From Halopseudomonas oceani (GTDB lineage: Bacteria; Pseudomonadota; Gammaproteobacteria; Pseudomonadales; Pseudomonadaceae), in contig NZ_PPSK01000026.1 of NCBI RefSeq assembly GCF_002903165.1, forward strand, positions 1 through 32,957: a stretch of DNA of 32,957 bases, given 5' to 3'. Shown here piece by piece: positions 5,965 through 17,943 of the stretch. The translations under genes were made by a program, and so were the position numbers. The notes below the pieces were generated by a model that saw nothing but the letters and a program-made list of their open reading frames with translations, ran no database searches and was not told the DNA's origin. The stretch's first letter is position 1. The number at the start of each line of letters is the position of its first letter.

Positions 5965-8900
5965 TTAACCGATCCAGGCGCGGGCGTTGCGGAACATGCG
6001 CATCCAGCCGCCGTCCTCGCTCCAGTCATCCGGATGCCAGGAGTTCTGCACGGCGCGGAATACGCGCTCTGGGTGCGGCATCATGATGGTGACGCGACCG
6101 TCGCGGGTGGTCAGGCCGGTGATACCGCGCGGCGAGCCGTTGGGGTTGGCCGGGTAACGTTCAGTCATTCGACCACGGTTGTCGACGTAGCGCAGGGCAA
6201 CGGCGTTGGCAGCCTCACAGGCGTCAACGGCGGCGCTGTTGGCGAACTCGGCGTGGCCTTCACCGTGGGCGATGGCAATCGGCAGGCGGCTGCCGACCAT
6301 GCCGTTGAGGAAGATCGACGGCGAGGGCTGGACTTCGACCATGGCGACACGCGCTTCAAACTGCTCGGAACGGTTACGCACAAAGCGCGGCCAGTGGTCG
6401 CTGCCCGGGATCAGCTCACGCAGGTTGGAGAGCATCTGGCAGCCGTTGCACACGCCAAGGGCAAAGGTATCGGGGCGGGCGAAGAATGCGCTGAAGGCTT
6501 CGCGGGCGATGCTGTTAAACAGAATCGACTTGGCCCAGCCCTCGCCGGCGCCGAGGACGTCGCCGTAGGAGAAACCGCCGCAGGCAACCAGGCCGCGGAA
6601 ATCGGTCAGGTCAACACGACCGCTGAGAATGTCGCTCATGTGCACGTCGACCGCGCTGAAACCGGCGCGATTGAACGCAGCAGCCATCTCGACCTGACCA
6701 TTGACACCCTGCTCGCGCAGAATGGCAACGCGCGGGCGAGCGCCCTTGCTGATGGCGGGTGCAGCAACGTCTTCGTTGATATCAAAACTGAGCAGCGCGT
6801 GCAGACCCGGGTTGGCGTCGTCGGCGATATTCTCGAACTCCTGATCCGCGCACTCGGCGTTGTCACGCAGGCGCTGAATCTGCCAGCTGGTTTCGCTCCA
6901 GGCCTGTTGCCAGACCGCGCGGGTGTTTTCCAGCACCGGCTTGCCGTTGAACTCGAAGCGGATACTCTGCTCGCTACTCGGCTGACCGATCACCGCGCTG
7001 CAGTCACCCAGCCCGGCGGCAGACAATTGCGCCAGCACTTCTTCGGTATCGTCCTGCGATACCTGAATGACCGCACCCAGCTCTTCGTTGAACAGCACCT
7101 CAGCCAGCGCACCGGCGTCCTGCGCCAGCACGTCGAGGTTGATGTTCAGACCGCAGCGGGCAGCGAAGGCCATCTCGGTCAGGGTGGTGAACAGGCCACC
7201 GTCGGAGCGATCGTGGTAGGCCAGCAGCAGTTCGTCCTGGTTCAGCCCCTGAATCACGGCGAAAAAGGCCTTGAGGTCTTCTGCGTCGTCCAGATCTGGC
7301 ACTTGCTGGCCGATCTTGTTGTAGACCTGCGCCAGCGCCGAGCCGCCCAGACGGTTCTGGCCACGACCCAGATCGATCAAGATCAGGTCGGTCGCACCGT
7401 GATCCAGACGCAGTTGCGGCGTCAGGGTCGCGCGCACGTCCTGTACCGGCGCAAAACCGGTGACGATCAGCGACAGCGGCGAGGTGACCGACTTCTCCTG
7501 ACCGGCTTCATCCCAGCGCGTCTTCATAGACATGGAATCCTTGCCGACCGGAATGGTGATACCCAGCTCGGGGCACAGTTCCATGCCGACCGCCTTGACG
7601 GTGTCGTACAGGCGCGCATCTTCACCCGGGTGACCGGCAGCGGACATCCAGTTGGCCGACAGTTTGATGTCGGACAGCTCGTCGATACGGGCCGCAGCCA
7701 GGTTGGTAACGGTTTCGGCAACCGCCATGCGGCCGGAGGCCGGAGCGTTGAGCAGCGCCAGCGGCGTGCGCTCACCCATGGCCATGGCCTCACCGGTGTT
7801 GACGTCGAAGCTGGTGGAAGTGACAGCGCAGTCAGCCACCGGAACCTGCCACGGACCGACCATCTGGTCACGGGTGACCATACCGGTAATGCTGCGGTCG
7901 CCGATGGTGATCAGGAACTGCTTGCTGGCAACCGCCGGCAGGCGCAGCACGCGTTCGGCAGCATCGCTCAGATTCAGCTCGTTGGTGCTGAATTCGTCGC
8001 CCTGCTCGGCTTCACGCTCGACGCTGCGGTGCATGCGCGGCGGTTTGCCGAGCAGAACCGAGAGCGGCATATCAACCGGCTGGTTGTCGAAGTGAGTATC
8101 GTTGAGCAGCAACAGTTGCTCTTCAGTCGCTTCGCCAACAACGGCAAAGGGGCAACGCTCACGCTGACAGATGGCTTCGAAACGCTCGTAATCGGCGTTC
8201 GGCACAGCCATCACGTAGCGCTCCTGAGACTCATTGGACCAGATTTCCAGCGGGCTCATGCCCGGCTCGTCGTTCGGCACGTTACGTAGTTCGAAGCGAC
8301 CGCCGCGGCCACCGTCGTTGACCAGTTCCGGGAAGGCGTTGGACAGGCCGCCCGCGCCTACGTCGTGGATAAAGGCAATCGGGTTCTTGTCGCCCAGCTG
8401 CCAGCAACGGTCGATGACCTCCTGACAGCGACGCTCCATCTCCGGGTTTTCACGCTGCACGGAGGCAAAATCCAGATCCTCGGCACTGGCACCGGTAGCC
8501 ATGGAAGACGCCGCACCGCCGCCCAGGCCGATCAGCATCGCCGGGCCACCGAGCACGATCAGCTTGGCGCCAACCGGGATATCGGACTTCTCGACGTGGG
8601 TTGCACGAATGTTGCCCATGCCGCCGGCGATCATGATCGGCTTGTGGTAGCCACGGGTTTCCGGGCCACGGGGCGAGTCGATGGTGGTCTCGAAGGTACG
8701 GAAGTAGCCGTTCAGGTTTGGGCGACCGAATTCGTTGTTGAACGCGGCGCCGCCGAGCGGGCCCTCGATCATGATCTGCAGCGGAGTGACGATACGCGAG
8801 GGCTTGCCGTTGTCTTCTTCCCAAGGCTGAACGAAGCCCGGGATACGCAGGTTGGATACGGTAAAACCGGTTAGGCCGGCTTTCGGCTTGCCACCGATAC

Positions 8901-9861
8901 CGGTCGCGCCTTCGTCACGAATCTCGCCGCCGGAACCGGTAGACGCGCCCGGGAACGGGGCAATCGCGGTCGGGTGGTTGTGGGTTTCCACCTTCATCAG
9001 GATGTGTACCGGCTCTTCATGGGCGCGGTACTCGTTGCTGCCCGGTACCGGGAAGAAACGGCCTGCGGTGAAGCCTTCGATCACCGCCGCGTTGTCTTTA
9101 TAGGCAGACAGCACACCTTCGCTGTGCATCTGATAGGTGTTCTTGATCATGCCGAACAGGCTCTTGTCCTGCGCCTGACCGTCGATATCCCAGCTGGCAT
9201 TGAAGATCTTGTGACGACAATGCTCGGAGTTGGCCTGGGCGAACATCATCAGCTCAACATCGCTCGGGTTGCGACCAAGGCCGGTGAAGCTATCGACCAG
9301 ATAGTCGATCTCGTCTTCGGCAAGCGCCAGACCTAGGCTGCTGTTGGCTTCAACCAGAGCGTCACGGCCACCGGCGAGAATGTCGACGCGCTGGAACGGC
9401 TTGGGCTCGGTGTGGGCAAATAGCGCTGCCGCGGCCTCTAGGTCATCCAGCGCCAGTTCGGTCATGCGGTCGTGCAGCTCGGCTTTCAGCGTCGCGCGAT
9501 CGTCGGCGGACAGCGTGCCGCTGACGTAGTAGGCAATACCGCGCTCCAAACGCAACACCTGAGCCAGGCCACAGTTACGGGCGATGTCGGTCGCCTTGCT
9601 GGACCACGGCGAAATAGTGCCGAAACGCGGCACCACTAGCACCAGTTCGCCAGCCGGCTCTTCAACCGGAACAGACGGACCATAGCGCAGCAGGCGGTCA
9701 AGCACCTGTGCAGATTGCTCGTCCAGATCAGCGCTCAGCTCGGCGAAATGCATGAACTCGGCGTACACCCCGGTTACTCCGGCAAGGCGGCTTTGCAGCT
9801 TGGCGAGCAACTTGGTACGACGAAAATCGGAAAGGGCTGGGGCTCCACGCAGGATATGCAT
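5965..9861 (-). CDS. purL: Phosphoribosylformylglycinamidine synthase, large single-chain form
   Basis: A 1298-residue FGAM synthetase for the fourth step of purine biosynthesis: FGAR + glutamine + ATP to FGAM. Length matches the single-chain enterobacterial type (about 1295). Visible are the synthetase core with [33 protein letters not shown] and [11 protein letters not shown], and a C-terminal class-I glutamine amidotransferase domain with GVCNGCQML (nucleophile Cys1138) and the terminal [10 protein letters not shown] (His, Glu). The ATG at 9859-9861 gives [14 protein letters not shown], the usual PurL start; the open frame to 9948 adds an unrelated leader. A strong terminator follows the stop. 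It is divergent from mltF. Confidence 0.98.
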   Translation of the reverse strand: MHILRGAPALSDFRRTKLLAKLQSRLAGVTGVYAEFMHFAELSADLDEQSAQVLDRLLRYGPSVPVEEPAGELVLVVPRFGTISPWSSKATDIARNCGLAQVLRLERGIAYYVSGTLSADDRATLKAELHDRMTELALDDLEAAAALFAHTEPKPFQRVDILAGGRDALVEANSSLGLALAEDEIDYLVDSFTGLGRNPSDVELMMFAQANSEHCRHKIFNASWDIDGQAQDKSLFGMIKNTYQMHSEGVLSAYKDNAAVIEGFTAGRFFPVPGSNEYRAHEEPVHILMKVETHNHPTAIAPFPGASTGSGGEIRDEGATGIGGKPKAGLTGFTVSNLRIPGFVQPWEEDNGKPSRIVTPLQIMIEGPLGGAAFNNEFGRPNLNGYFRTFETTIDSPRGPETRGYHKPIMIAGGMGNIRATHVEKSDIPVGAKLIVLGGPAMLIGLGGGAASSMATGASAEDLDFASVQRENPEMERRCQEVIDRCWQLGDKNPIAFIHDVGAGGLSNAFPELVNDGGRGGRFELRNVPNDEPGMSPLEIWSNESQERYVMAVPNADYERFEAICQRERCPFAVVGEATEEQLLLLNDTHFDNQPVDMPLSVLLGKPPRMHRSVEREAEQGDEFSTNELNLSDAAERVLRLPAVASKQFLITIGDRSITGMVTRDQMVGPWQVPVADCAVTSTSFDVNTGEAMAMGERTPLALLNAPASGRMAVAETVTNLAAARIDELSDIKLSANWMSAAGHPGEDARLYDTVKAVGMELCPELGITIPVGKDSMSMKTRWDEAGQEKSVTSPLSLIVTGFAPVQDVRATLTPQLRLDHGATDLILIDLGRGQNRLGGSALAQVYNKIGQQVPDLDDAEDLKAFFAVIQGLNQDELLLAYHDRSDGGLFTTLTEMAFAARCGLNINLDVLAQDAGALAEVLFNEELGAVIQVSQDDTEEVLAQLSAAGLGDCSAVIGQPSSEQSIRFEFNGKPVLENTRAVWQQAWSETSWQIQRLRDNAECADQEFENIADDANPGLHALLSFDINEDVAAPAISKGARPRVAILREQGVNGQVEMAAAFNRAGFSAVDVHMSDILSGRVDLTDFRGLVACGGFSYGDVLGAGEGWAKSILFNSIAREAFSAFFARPDTFALGVCNGCQMLSNLRELIPGSDHWPRFVRNRSEQFEARVAMVEVQPSPSIFLNGMVGSRLPIAIAHGEGHAEFANSAAVDACEAANAVALRYVDNRGRMTERYPANPNGSPRGITGLTTRDGRVTIMMPHPERVFRAVQNSWHPDDWSEDGGWMRMFRNARAWIG

Positions 9862-10007
9862 GTCGGTATCGGCCTCGGAGATGCGAACAGTGGGAAAAAA
9901 GAGGCGCATAGGATACCCCAAGCGGGGCGCTGGAGCCATGCCGAGCACAGTCAGCCGATCAGCTGTGCCGATTACGTTGACGACTATTGCCGCACCGCAC
10001 TTTTGCC

Positions 10008-10013
10008 TATACT
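10008..10013 (+). promoter_or_regulatory. Candidate -10 element for mltF
   Basis: TATACT lies seven bases before the predicted mltF ATG (10020), with TTGCCG (9987-9992) at a short 15-base spacing as a possible -35. If used, the transcript would begin at or next to the start codon, giving a leaderless mRNA. Confidence 0.3.
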
Positions 10014-10019
10014 GGCGCC

Positions 10020-11462
10020 ATGCATCGACCAGCCCTTCGCCCCATTCGCTTCAAGGCTCTGGCCATCGCGCTCTGCGCTGTTCTGTTGGCCGCCTGTGAG
10101 CAAAGCAGTCAACTGGAGCAGATTCAGGAGGCAGGCTCGCTGCGGGTGATTACCCGCAATACGCCAACCACCTTCTATCAGGATCGCAACGGTGACACCG
10201 GCCTGGAGTACGAGCTGGCCAAGCGTTTTGCTGACAGCCTCGGCGTATCGCTGGACATGCAGGCCGCTGATACGGTCGACAGCCTGTACCAGCAGCTGAG
10301 CAACGCTGATGGCCCGGCGTTGGCCGCAGCCGGGCTGACGGTCAACCCGGCCCGCAGCGAACAAATTCGCTTCGCAACCCCCTATCTCGACGTCATTCCC
10401 CAAGTGGTCTATCGCCGCGGTAGCCGCAAACCACGCAGCATCGAAGAGCTGTACGACAAACGCCTGATGGTCCTCAAGGGCAGTACGCTGGCAGACCAGT
10501 TGCGGGCGCTGCAGGCGACCCACCCGGAGCTGAACTTCGAGGAGTCCGACAGCGTTGAAGTGGTCGACCTGCTGCGCATGGTCAACGACGGCGAGATCGA
10601 CAGCGCCGTGGTCTACTCCAACGAACTGGTGGTCAATCAGGCGTTCTACCCGGCAGTCAGCGTCGCCTTCGACCTGAGCGACAGCCAGCCAATGGCCTGG
10701 GCGCTGCGCGAGTACGCCGACACTACCCTGCTCGACGCGGTCAATAGCTTCTTCGCCCAGATCAAGGACGACGGCACGCTGGATCAACTGATCGAGCGCT
10801 TCTACGGCCACTCGGACGTACTCGATTACGTTGGCGCCCGCGCCTTTGCCACCCATATGCAGACCCGTCTGCCGCGCTACGAGACCTTCCTGCGCCAGGC
10901 CGGCGATCAGAACGGGCTGGACTGGCGGCTCTTGGCAGCCATGAGCTACCAGGAGTCACTCTGGGACCCGGACGCACGGTCAGCAACCGGTGTACGAGGC
11001 CTGATGATGCTGACCCTGCCGACTGCCAAATTTGTCGGCGTGACCAACCGGGTCGACCCGCAACAGAGCATCAACGGTGGTGCCCGCTACCTGATCTGGG
11101 TGCGCGACCAGATTCCGGCCGACATTCCAGAACCGGATCGCACCTGGTTTGCATTGGCGGCCTACAACGTTGGCCTCGGCCATCTGGACGACGCCCGCAA
11201 GCTGACCGCCGACGGCGGCAGAGATCCCAATCGCTGGATTGATGTGAAGGACTTTCTGCCACTGCTGCAGAAAAAACAGTGGTACAGCAAGACACGTTAC
11301 GGCTACGCCCGCGGCTCTGAACCGGTGCACTACGTGCAGAACATCCGTCGCTACTACGACATCCTGCAATGGGTCACCCAACCGCAGTCCGAATCCCGCC
11401 AGCAACCCGCCGAGCAATATCACGCACCGGGGATTCTCGAGCAGTTGCCGGATGGGGTGTAG
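10020..11462 (+). CDS. mltF: Membrane-bound lytic murein transglycosylase F
   Basis: A 480-residue lipoprotein that cleaves the MurNAc-GlcNAc bond of peptidoglycan with formation of 1,6-anhydro-MurNAc. A short basic N-terminus and hydrophobic stretch end in the lipobox LLAAC, so Cys26 should be lipidated after signal peptidase II cleavage. Residues about 35-265 are a family-3 solute-binding-protein-like domain ([15 protein letters not shown]...). A C-terminal SLT domain follows, with [10 protein letters not shown] carrying the probable catalytic Glu312, then [12 protein letters not shown] and AAYNVGLGH. The ATG at 10020 is preferred to 9987 because it gives the short lipoprotein signal. The gene is divergent from purL. 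Confidence 0.95.
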   Translation: MHRPALRPIRFKALAIALCAVLLAACEQSSQLEQIQEAGSLRVITRNTPTTFYQDRNGDTGLEYELAKRFADSLGVSLDMQAADTVDSLYQQLSNADGPALAAAGLTVNPARSEQIRFATPYLDVIPQVVYRRGSRKPRSIEELYDKRLMVLKGSTLADQLRALQATHPELNFEESDSVEVVDLLRMVNDGEIDSAVVYSNELVVNQAFYPAVSVAFDLSDSQPMAWALREYADTTLLDAVNSFFAQIKDDGTLDQLIERFYGHSDVLDYVGARAFATHMQTRLPRYETFLRQAGDQNGLDWRLLAAMSYQESLWDPDARSATGVRGLMMLTLPTAKFVGVTNRVDPQQSINGGARYLIWVRDQIPADIPEPDRTWFALAAYNVGLGHLDDARKLTADGGRDPNRWIDVKDFLPLLQKKQWYSKTRYGYARGSEPVHYVQNIRRYYDILQWVTQPQSESRQQPAEQYHAPGILEQLPDGV

Positions 11463-11744
11463 CGCAGCGCTACACAGCGGCAAGCTATAAGCGGCAAGCC
11501 ACAAGCTAAAAGCAAAACCACCTCCGCTGGGAAGTGGGTGGTCATAGCCTGGTGCCGCTTTGGCGGAGACGCCGTTGGCTTACTCCGCCCTACAACACCG
11601 CGACACAGCGTCAACCCGCAGGGCGGAGTAAGCGAAGCGTCTCCGCGGCATTCACACACGCCTTTGCTTTGTCCGCCCTACAGGGAGGTCGCCGACGAAT
11701 GGGATGAAACACCTCGCGCGCACCGCCACGCCGCAAAGAACCAT
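11463..11744. repeat. Repeat-rich intergenic stretch between mltF and tadA
   Basis: No gene is seen here. Positions 11477-11513 hold degenerate AAGCGGC-type heptamers. Positions 11562-11592 and 11619-11647 form a near-perfect inverted pair (GCGGAGACGC...CTTACTCCGCCCT and its complement), and a third partial copy with TCCGCCCTACA lies at about 11671-11682. The pair resembles REP/BIME-type extragenic palindromes. Both flanking genes point into this gap, the usual location for such elements. Confidence 0.7.
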
Positions 11745-11779
11745 AAAAAAACCGCGCGATTCAAGACCGCACGGGTTTT
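11745..11779 (-). terminator. Intrinsic terminator of tadA
   Basis: Read on the minus strand, a stem CCGTGCG/CGCGCGG (one G-U pair) with a nine-base loop is preceded by AAAAC and followed by TTTTTTT. It begins 15 bases after the tadA stop codon. Confidence 0.75.
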
Positions 11780-11794
11780 GCTTGAAGCTTAAGG

Positions 11795-14184
<2,390 letters not shown>

Positions 14185-14189
14185 CTATC

Positions 14190-14225
14190 AAAGCTCCAAG
14201 CTGCAAGCTGCAAGCGACAAGCGGC
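14190..14225 (-). repeat. AAGC-type heptamer repeat array
   Basis: Degenerate seven-base units (AAGCTGC, AAGCGAC and similar) directly upstream of the cysNC start. It forms one border of the stretch that carries the broken four-helix-bundle gene; its counterpart is at 14626-14657. Confidence 0.7.
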
Positions 14226-14233
14226 CCCTGCAG

Positions 14234-14574
14234 CTATTCGGTAATTCGGTTAATCAAGCCTGTCAGCATTCGCGACAGCTCGCGGGTCTCACTGATCCAG
14301 TGTGTGGCCAGTGTCAATTCCAGAAACTCTATCTCCTGCCCCACCATCAACTGGGTTCGCACCTCAGCGCATGAGCCTTTGGCTACGCTGAGAAAATACC
14401 GCTTATCGGCGTAGCCTCCACGCTCCATCCCCTCGGCAATGTTACTGGGAATAGACAGCGCGGCCCGTGTCAGCTGGTTACGAAACCCGTAATCGGGGCA
14501 GTTTGCAGCGCCCTGTACATGGCAACAGACAACGCCTTTCCACGCTGCCACACTTCAAGCCGTTCAAAATCCAT
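14234..14574 (-). pseudogene. Four-helix-bundle (IVS / S23-type) protein, frameshifted
   Basis: The original start is the ATG at 14572-14574, with GGAGG six bases upstream; it reads MDFERLEVWQRGKALSVAMYRALQT and then leaves frame. A second frame continues as CPDYGFRNQLTRAALSIPSN, IAEGMERGG and KGSCAEVRTQL to LTGLINRITE. Adding one base to the G4 run at 14495-14498 (C4 on the coding strand) restores a continuous protein of about 113 residues with the full family pattern (LxVWxR, DYGFxxQxxRxALSIPSNIAEG, KGSxxExxTQ). The family is known from intervening sequences of 23S rRNA genes and resembles Avd of diversity-generating retroelements; its cellular role is poorly understood. Heptamer repeats lie on both sides. 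A sequencing error in the C-run is possible. Confidence 0.8.
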
Positions 14575-14625
14575 CAGCAACCTCCATGTTGCCTACTCAA
14601 GCAGCCCTCCAAAGCGACTCAGCCC

Positions 14626-14657
14626 GGCTTGCCGCTTGCCGCTTGAAGCTTGCGGCT
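14626..14657 (-). repeat. AAGC-type heptamer repeat array
   Basis: GCTTGCCGCTTGCCGCTTGAAGC-type units (plus strand) lie directly next to the cysD stop codon. They are in inverse orientation to the array at 14190-14225, so together the two arrays bracket the broken four-helix-bundle gene. Confidence 0.7.
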
Positions 14658-15560
14658 CTAGAAATAACCCTGACGCTTCTTCTCTTCCATGGAGCCGGCG
14701 GAGTCATGGTCAATAACGCGGCCCTGACGCTCGGAGGTCTTGGTCAGCAGCATTTCCTGAATGATTTCCGGCAGCGAGGCGGCGCTGGACTCTACCGCCC
14801 CAGTCAGCGGGTAGCAGCCCAGCGTACGGAAGCGAACCATTTTCATTTCCGGCGTCTTGCCGTCCAGCGGCATGCGGTCGTCGTCAACCATGATCAACGA
14901 GCCGTTGTACTCAACAACCGGACGTTCGGCGGCGAAGTACAGCGGCACAATCGGAATGCTTTCCAGATAGATGTATTGCCAGATGTCCAGCTCGGTCCAG
15001 TTGGACAGCGGGAACACGCGGATGCTTTCGCCCTTGTGCACCTTGCCGTTATAGATATTCCACAGTTCTGGACGCTGATTCTTCGGATCCCAGCGGTGGT
15101 GCTTGTCGCGGAAGGAGTAGACACGCTCCTTGGCACGGGACTTCTCTTCGTCCCGGCGCGCGCCACCGAAGGCTGCGTCGAAGCCATATTTGTCCAGCGC
15201 CTGCTTCAGGCCCTGGGTCTTCATGACGTCAGTGTGCACCGCGCTGCCGTGGGTGAACGGGTTAACGCCCTGGGCGATACCTTCCGGGTTCTGGTGTACC
15301 AGCAGGTCGAGATCCATCTCCTTGACCATCTTCTCGCGGAACTCGTACATCGCCTGGAATTTCCAGCCGGTGTCCACGTGCAGAACCGGGAACGGCAGAC
15401 GGCCCGGGTAAAAGGCCTTGCGCGCCAGATGCAGCATCACGGCGGAGTCTTTACCGATCGAATAGAGCATGACCGGGTTCTGGAACTCGGCAGCCACTTC
15501 ACGAATGATGTGGATGCTTTCCGCTTCCAGTTGCTTCAGATGGGTCAGTTTTTCCAGCAT
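14658..15560 (-). CDS. cysD: Sulfate adenylyltransferase subunit 2
   Basis: A 300-residue catalytic subunit of ATP sulfurylase, which adenylates sulfate to APS in the assimilatory pathway together with CysN. It is an adenine-nucleotide alpha-hydrolase-type protein: the PP-loop appears as [13 protein letters not shown], followed by [28 protein letters not shown] and the [10 protein letters not shown] region. The ATG at 15558-15560 gives [16 protein letters not shown], the usual start; an in-frame ATG at 15593 adds an atypical leader. A promoter is predicted about 50-80 bases upstream. Confidence 0.96.
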   Translation of the reverse strand: MLEKLTHLKQLEAESIHIIREVAAEFQNPVMLYSIGKDSAVMLHLARKAFYPGRLPFPVLHVDTGWKFQAMYEFREKMVKEMDLDLLVHQNPEGIAQGVNPFTHGSAVHTDVMKTQGLKQALDKYGFDAAFGGARRDEEKSRAKERVYSFRDKHHRWDPKNQRPELWNIYNGKVHKGESIRVFPLSNWTELDIWQYIYLESIPIVPLYFAAERPVVEYNGSLIMVDDDRMPLDGKTPEMKMVRFRTLGCYPLTGAVESSAASLPEIIQEMLLTKTSERQGRVIDHDSAGSMEEKKRQGYF

Positions 15561-15614
15561 GGTGTACTCACGTTGAATGGCTAGCGGCCGCATGGCCCGA
15601 TTCGACTGGCGGGC

Positions 15615-15643
15615 ATTGTATCAAAGGGTGTTTCTTATAATAA
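15615..15643 (-). promoter_or_regulatory. Candidate sigma-70 promoter of cysD
   Basis: On the minus strand TTATTA (-35, 4/6), a 17-base spacer and TACAAT (-10, 5/6) lie about 55 bases upstream of the cysD ATG. The surrounding AT-rich patch stands out from the GC-rich neighbourhood. Confidence 0.5.
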
Positions 15644-15688
15644 GCAGCCCATCAAGAACCTTCGGCTATATGGATATGAAAAAAGCAG

Positions 15689-15744
15689 CGGCAAGCGGCA
15701 AGCGGCAAGCGGCAAGCGGCAAGCGGCAAGCGGCAAGCGGCAAG
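15689..15744. repeat. Perfect tandem repeat, eight copies of CGGCAAG
   Basis: Eight identical, uninterrupted seven-base units (56 bp) lie in the 346-bp gap between cysD and the Nif3-family gene. No ORF crosses them credibly. Perfect identity implies recent expansion or ongoing slippage. The same unit, degenerate, makes up the other heptamer arrays in the window. Confidence 0.95.
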
Positions 15745-15851
15745 CGTAATCAGGGTGAGTGCCGCGACTGGGTCGTCCAGCGCTTCCTGAAGTTCTTTTC
15801 ACCCTCGCCCCTCCACAACCGAAACCCAGCGCTACGCGACCGTGAGGGTTT

Positions 15852-15884
15852 TGCTTGAAGCTTGCGGCTTGAAGCTTGTAGCTC
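15852..15884. repeat. AAGC-type heptamer repeat array
   Basis: TTGCTTGAAGC, TTGCGGC and TTGAAGC units lie just downstream of the Nif3-family stop. They are in inverse orientation to the perfect array at 15689-15744. A loose AAACCC/GGGTTTT pair (about 15820-15852) lies between the two and is too weak to call a terminator. Confidence 0.65.
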
Positions 15885-15906
15885 AGCGCTACGCGCTTCG
15901 CGCTGC

Positions 15907-16665
15907 CTACACCGGATTATCAACATCGATAAACTGGTGCTCCAGACCGAAGGTTGCGGCCAGATGCTCTCCCAGCGCCTTGGCGCCATAGCGTTCGGTA
16001 GCGTGGTGGCCGGCGGCGTAGAAATGAATGCCGTTTTCCCGCGCGGCGTGTACCGTTGGCTCGGAGACTTCGCCGGTGATGAAGGCATCCACGCCCAGTG
16101 TGATGGCCTTGTCGATATAGCCCTGCGCCGCACCCGTACACCAGGCAATACGCTTAACCGGACGGTCATGACCGGCAACAAACAGCGGCTCACGCTGGAG
16201 CCGCGCGCCTAGCAGCGCCGCCAGTTCCTCGCCCGAGCACGGTGCCGCCAGCTCGCCGGTCAGCCCCACCGAACGGGGGTTGTTCGGCTCAAGTCCACCG
16301 CTGATCTGCCAGCCCATCAACCTCGCCAGCTGCACGTTGTTGCCCAACTCAGCGTGCACATCCAGCGGCAGGTGGTAGGCCACTAGGTTGATGTCGTTCT
16401 GCAGCAGGGCTTTCAACCTGCGCTGCTTGACGCCAACCACGGCAGCGGACTCGCCACGCCAGAAATAACCGTGGTGCACCAGCAACAGGTCAGCCTGGGC
16501 GGCGATGGCGGCATCGACCAGCGCCTGACTGGCGGTAACACCGCTGACGATGCGGCGAATCTCGCTGCAGCCCTCAACCTGCAAACCGTTGGGGCAATAA
16601 TCCTGGAAACTGCCGCTGTCGAGCAGCTCGTTGCAGTAACGTACCAGCGCGTCGCGATCGACCAT
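15907..16665 (-). CDS. Nif3-like dinuclear metal-centre family protein (DUF34)
   Basis: A 252-residue member of the Nif3/YbgI/DUF34 family, toroidal hexamers with a dinuclear metal site and no settled role (GTP cyclohydrolase-like and metal-insertion roles have been proposed for relatives). Visible are DYCPNGLQVEG near the start, LLVHHGYFWR with metal-binding His64/His65, and a C-terminal GHHATERYGAKALGEHL metal motif. The ATG at 16663-16665 (GGAGG four bases upstream) places the N-terminus as in pseudomonad homologues; the ATG at 16701 also has GGAGG upstream and remains possible. It is divergent from algW, as in P. aeruginosa. Confidence 0.9.
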   Translation of the reverse strand: MVDRDALVRYCNELLDSGSFQDYCPNGLQVEGCSEIRRIVSGVTASQALVDAAIAAQADLLLVHHGYFWRGESAAVVGVKQRRLKALLQNDINLVAYHLPLDVHAELGNNVQLARLMGWQISGGLEPNNPRSVGLTGELAAPCSGEELAALLGARLQREPLFVAGHDRPVKRIAWCTGAAQGYIDKAITLGVDAFITGEVSEPTVHAARENGIHFYAAGHHATERYGAKALGEHLAATFGLEHQFIDVDNPV

Positions 16666-16767
16666 GGTGCCTCCGGTGGGGTCAGCTGGAAAAGTCGCCA
16701 TTGTCCGGCCTCCGCCGAACGGTTACAAGGATGTCACCAATGCCCTGCAGAATCCGCTGCAAGCCCG

Positions 16768-16773
16768 TATAAT
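16768..16773 (+). promoter_or_regulatory. Candidate -10 element of algW
   Basis: A perfect TATAAT lies 51 bases upstream of the algW ATG. No strong -35 is seen at 16-18 bases; CTGCAG at 16745-16750 is the best placed. The element may be helped by an activator. Confidence 0.45.
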
Positions 16774-16824
16774 GCCGCTCACACCGGTCGGCAACGGCCA
16801 GCACAGAAGACGGGTAGGTTTTTG

Positions 16825-17943
16825 ATGAAAGAACTGTCACGCGCGATGGGATGGCCGGTTGTTTGCGGCATCCTGCTGGCTCTGCTGATCATTCAGCAGT
16901 TCCCCCAATGGATTGGACTGCCTGCCCACGATATTGTCCTGCGCGAAGTCTCCGAGCCACGCTCCAACATGGGGCTGGTGTCCTACAGCCGCGGCGTGGA
17001 ACGTGCCGCCCCTGCCGTCGCCAACATCTATACCAGCAAGGCAGTCGAGCCCGGTGCCGACGGCTCGCTGCGCGACTACGCCGACAGCCTGCCCGCACCA
17101 GCGCGTCGCCAGTCCAGTCTCGGGTCTGCCGTGATTCTCAACTCTGACGGCTATCTGCTGACCAATAACCATGTAATCGCCGGTGCCGATGAAATTCTGG
17201 TGGCACTCAAGGATGGCCGTGAAGCGCTGGCCACCCTGATCGGCACCGATCCGGAAACCGATCTGGCCGTGCTCAAGATCGACCTGCCCAACCTGCCAGC
17301 CATCACCATCGACTCCCGTGACGAGCAACGCATTGGTGACGTGGTCATGGCCATCGGCAACCCGTTCGGCCTCGGCCAGACCGTCACCATGGGCATCATC
17401 AGCGCCACCGGCCGCAACCAGCTGGGACTCAACACCTACGAAGACTTCATCCAGACCGATGCAGCCATCAACCAGGGCAACTCCGGCGGCGCGCTGGTGG
17501 ACGCCGAAGGCAATCTGATCGGCATCAATACGGCGATCTTTTCCCAATCCGGTGCAGCGCAAGGTATCGGTTTTGCCATTCCGGTTCGGCTGGCGGTCGA
17601 AGTCATGCAGGCAATCATTCAGCACGGCCATGTCATTCGCGGCTGGCTGGGGGTTGAGGTGCAACCACTGACTCCGGAGCTGGCCGAATCGTTCGGGCTG
17701 GACGTCAGTCAGGGCATCGTCGTGGCCAGTCTGTATCGCAACGGACCAGCCTGGAATGCGGGCCTTCTGCCAGGTGACGTCATTCTGAAAATCGACGGTG
17801 TACCCGCCAACAGCGGCCGTCAGGCGATGAATCAGGTGGCGCGGGCCAAGCCCGGCGATAGCATCAGACTGGATGTATTGCGCAACGGCGAACCCGCAAG
17901 CTTCAAGGCTGAGGTTGGGGTCCGCCCGTCGTTCCGGACTTAA
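16825..17943 (+). CDS. algW: Periplasmic serine endoprotease AlgW (DegS-type)
   Basis: A 372-residue, membrane-anchored trypsin-like protease with one PDZ domain. Residues about 8-25 form an N-terminal anchor. The catalytic triad is His116 (NNHVIA), Asp146 (TDLAVL) and Ser220 (QGNSGGAL). A single PDZ domain covers about 260-365. The single PDZ and retained anchor separate it from MucD/DegP. In Pseudomonas AlgW senses misfolded outer-membrane proteins and makes the first cut in the anti-sigma factor MucA, releasing AlgU; that role is carried over from homologues. The start at 16825 follows GGTAGG. The stop codon overlaps the convergent hisC stop by 4 bp. Confidence 0.95.
   Translation: MKELSRAMGWPVVCGILLALLIIQQFPQWIGLPAHDIVLREVSEPRSNMGLVSYSRGVERAAPAVANIYTSKAVEPGADGSLRDYADSLPAPARRQSSLGSAVILNSDGYLLTNNHVIAGADEILVALKDGREALATLIGTDPETDLAVLKIDLPNLPAITIDSRDEQRIGDVVMAIGNPFGLGQTVTMGIISATGRNQLGLNTYEDFIQTDAAINQGNSGGALVDAEGNLIGINTAIFSQSGAAQGIGFAIPVRLAVEVMQAIIQHGHVIRGWLGVEVQPLTPELAESFGLDVSQGIVVASLYRNGPAWNAGLLPGDVILKIDGVPANSGRQAMNQVARAKPGDSIRLDVLRNGEPASFKAEVGVRPSFRT

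Noticed and set aside
6034..8289. Long plus-strand open frame of 751 codons inside purL
   Set aside because: It lies antisense to purL in GC-rich DNA, where long antisense frames are common. Its translation is rich in Gly, Arg, Val and Gln with no recognisable domain, while purL is complete on the other strand.
9984..10856. Minus-strand open frame of 290 codons inside mltF
   Set aside because: Antisense to the clear solute-binding domain of MltF.
15689..15744. CRISPR array
   Set aside because: The repeats are 7 bp and directly adjacent with no spacers; no cas genes are present.
16471..16824. N-terminal extension of the algW frame
   Set aside because: The open frame begins inside the divergent Nif3-family gene; the real start at 16825 has a ribosome site and gives the expected membrane anchor.
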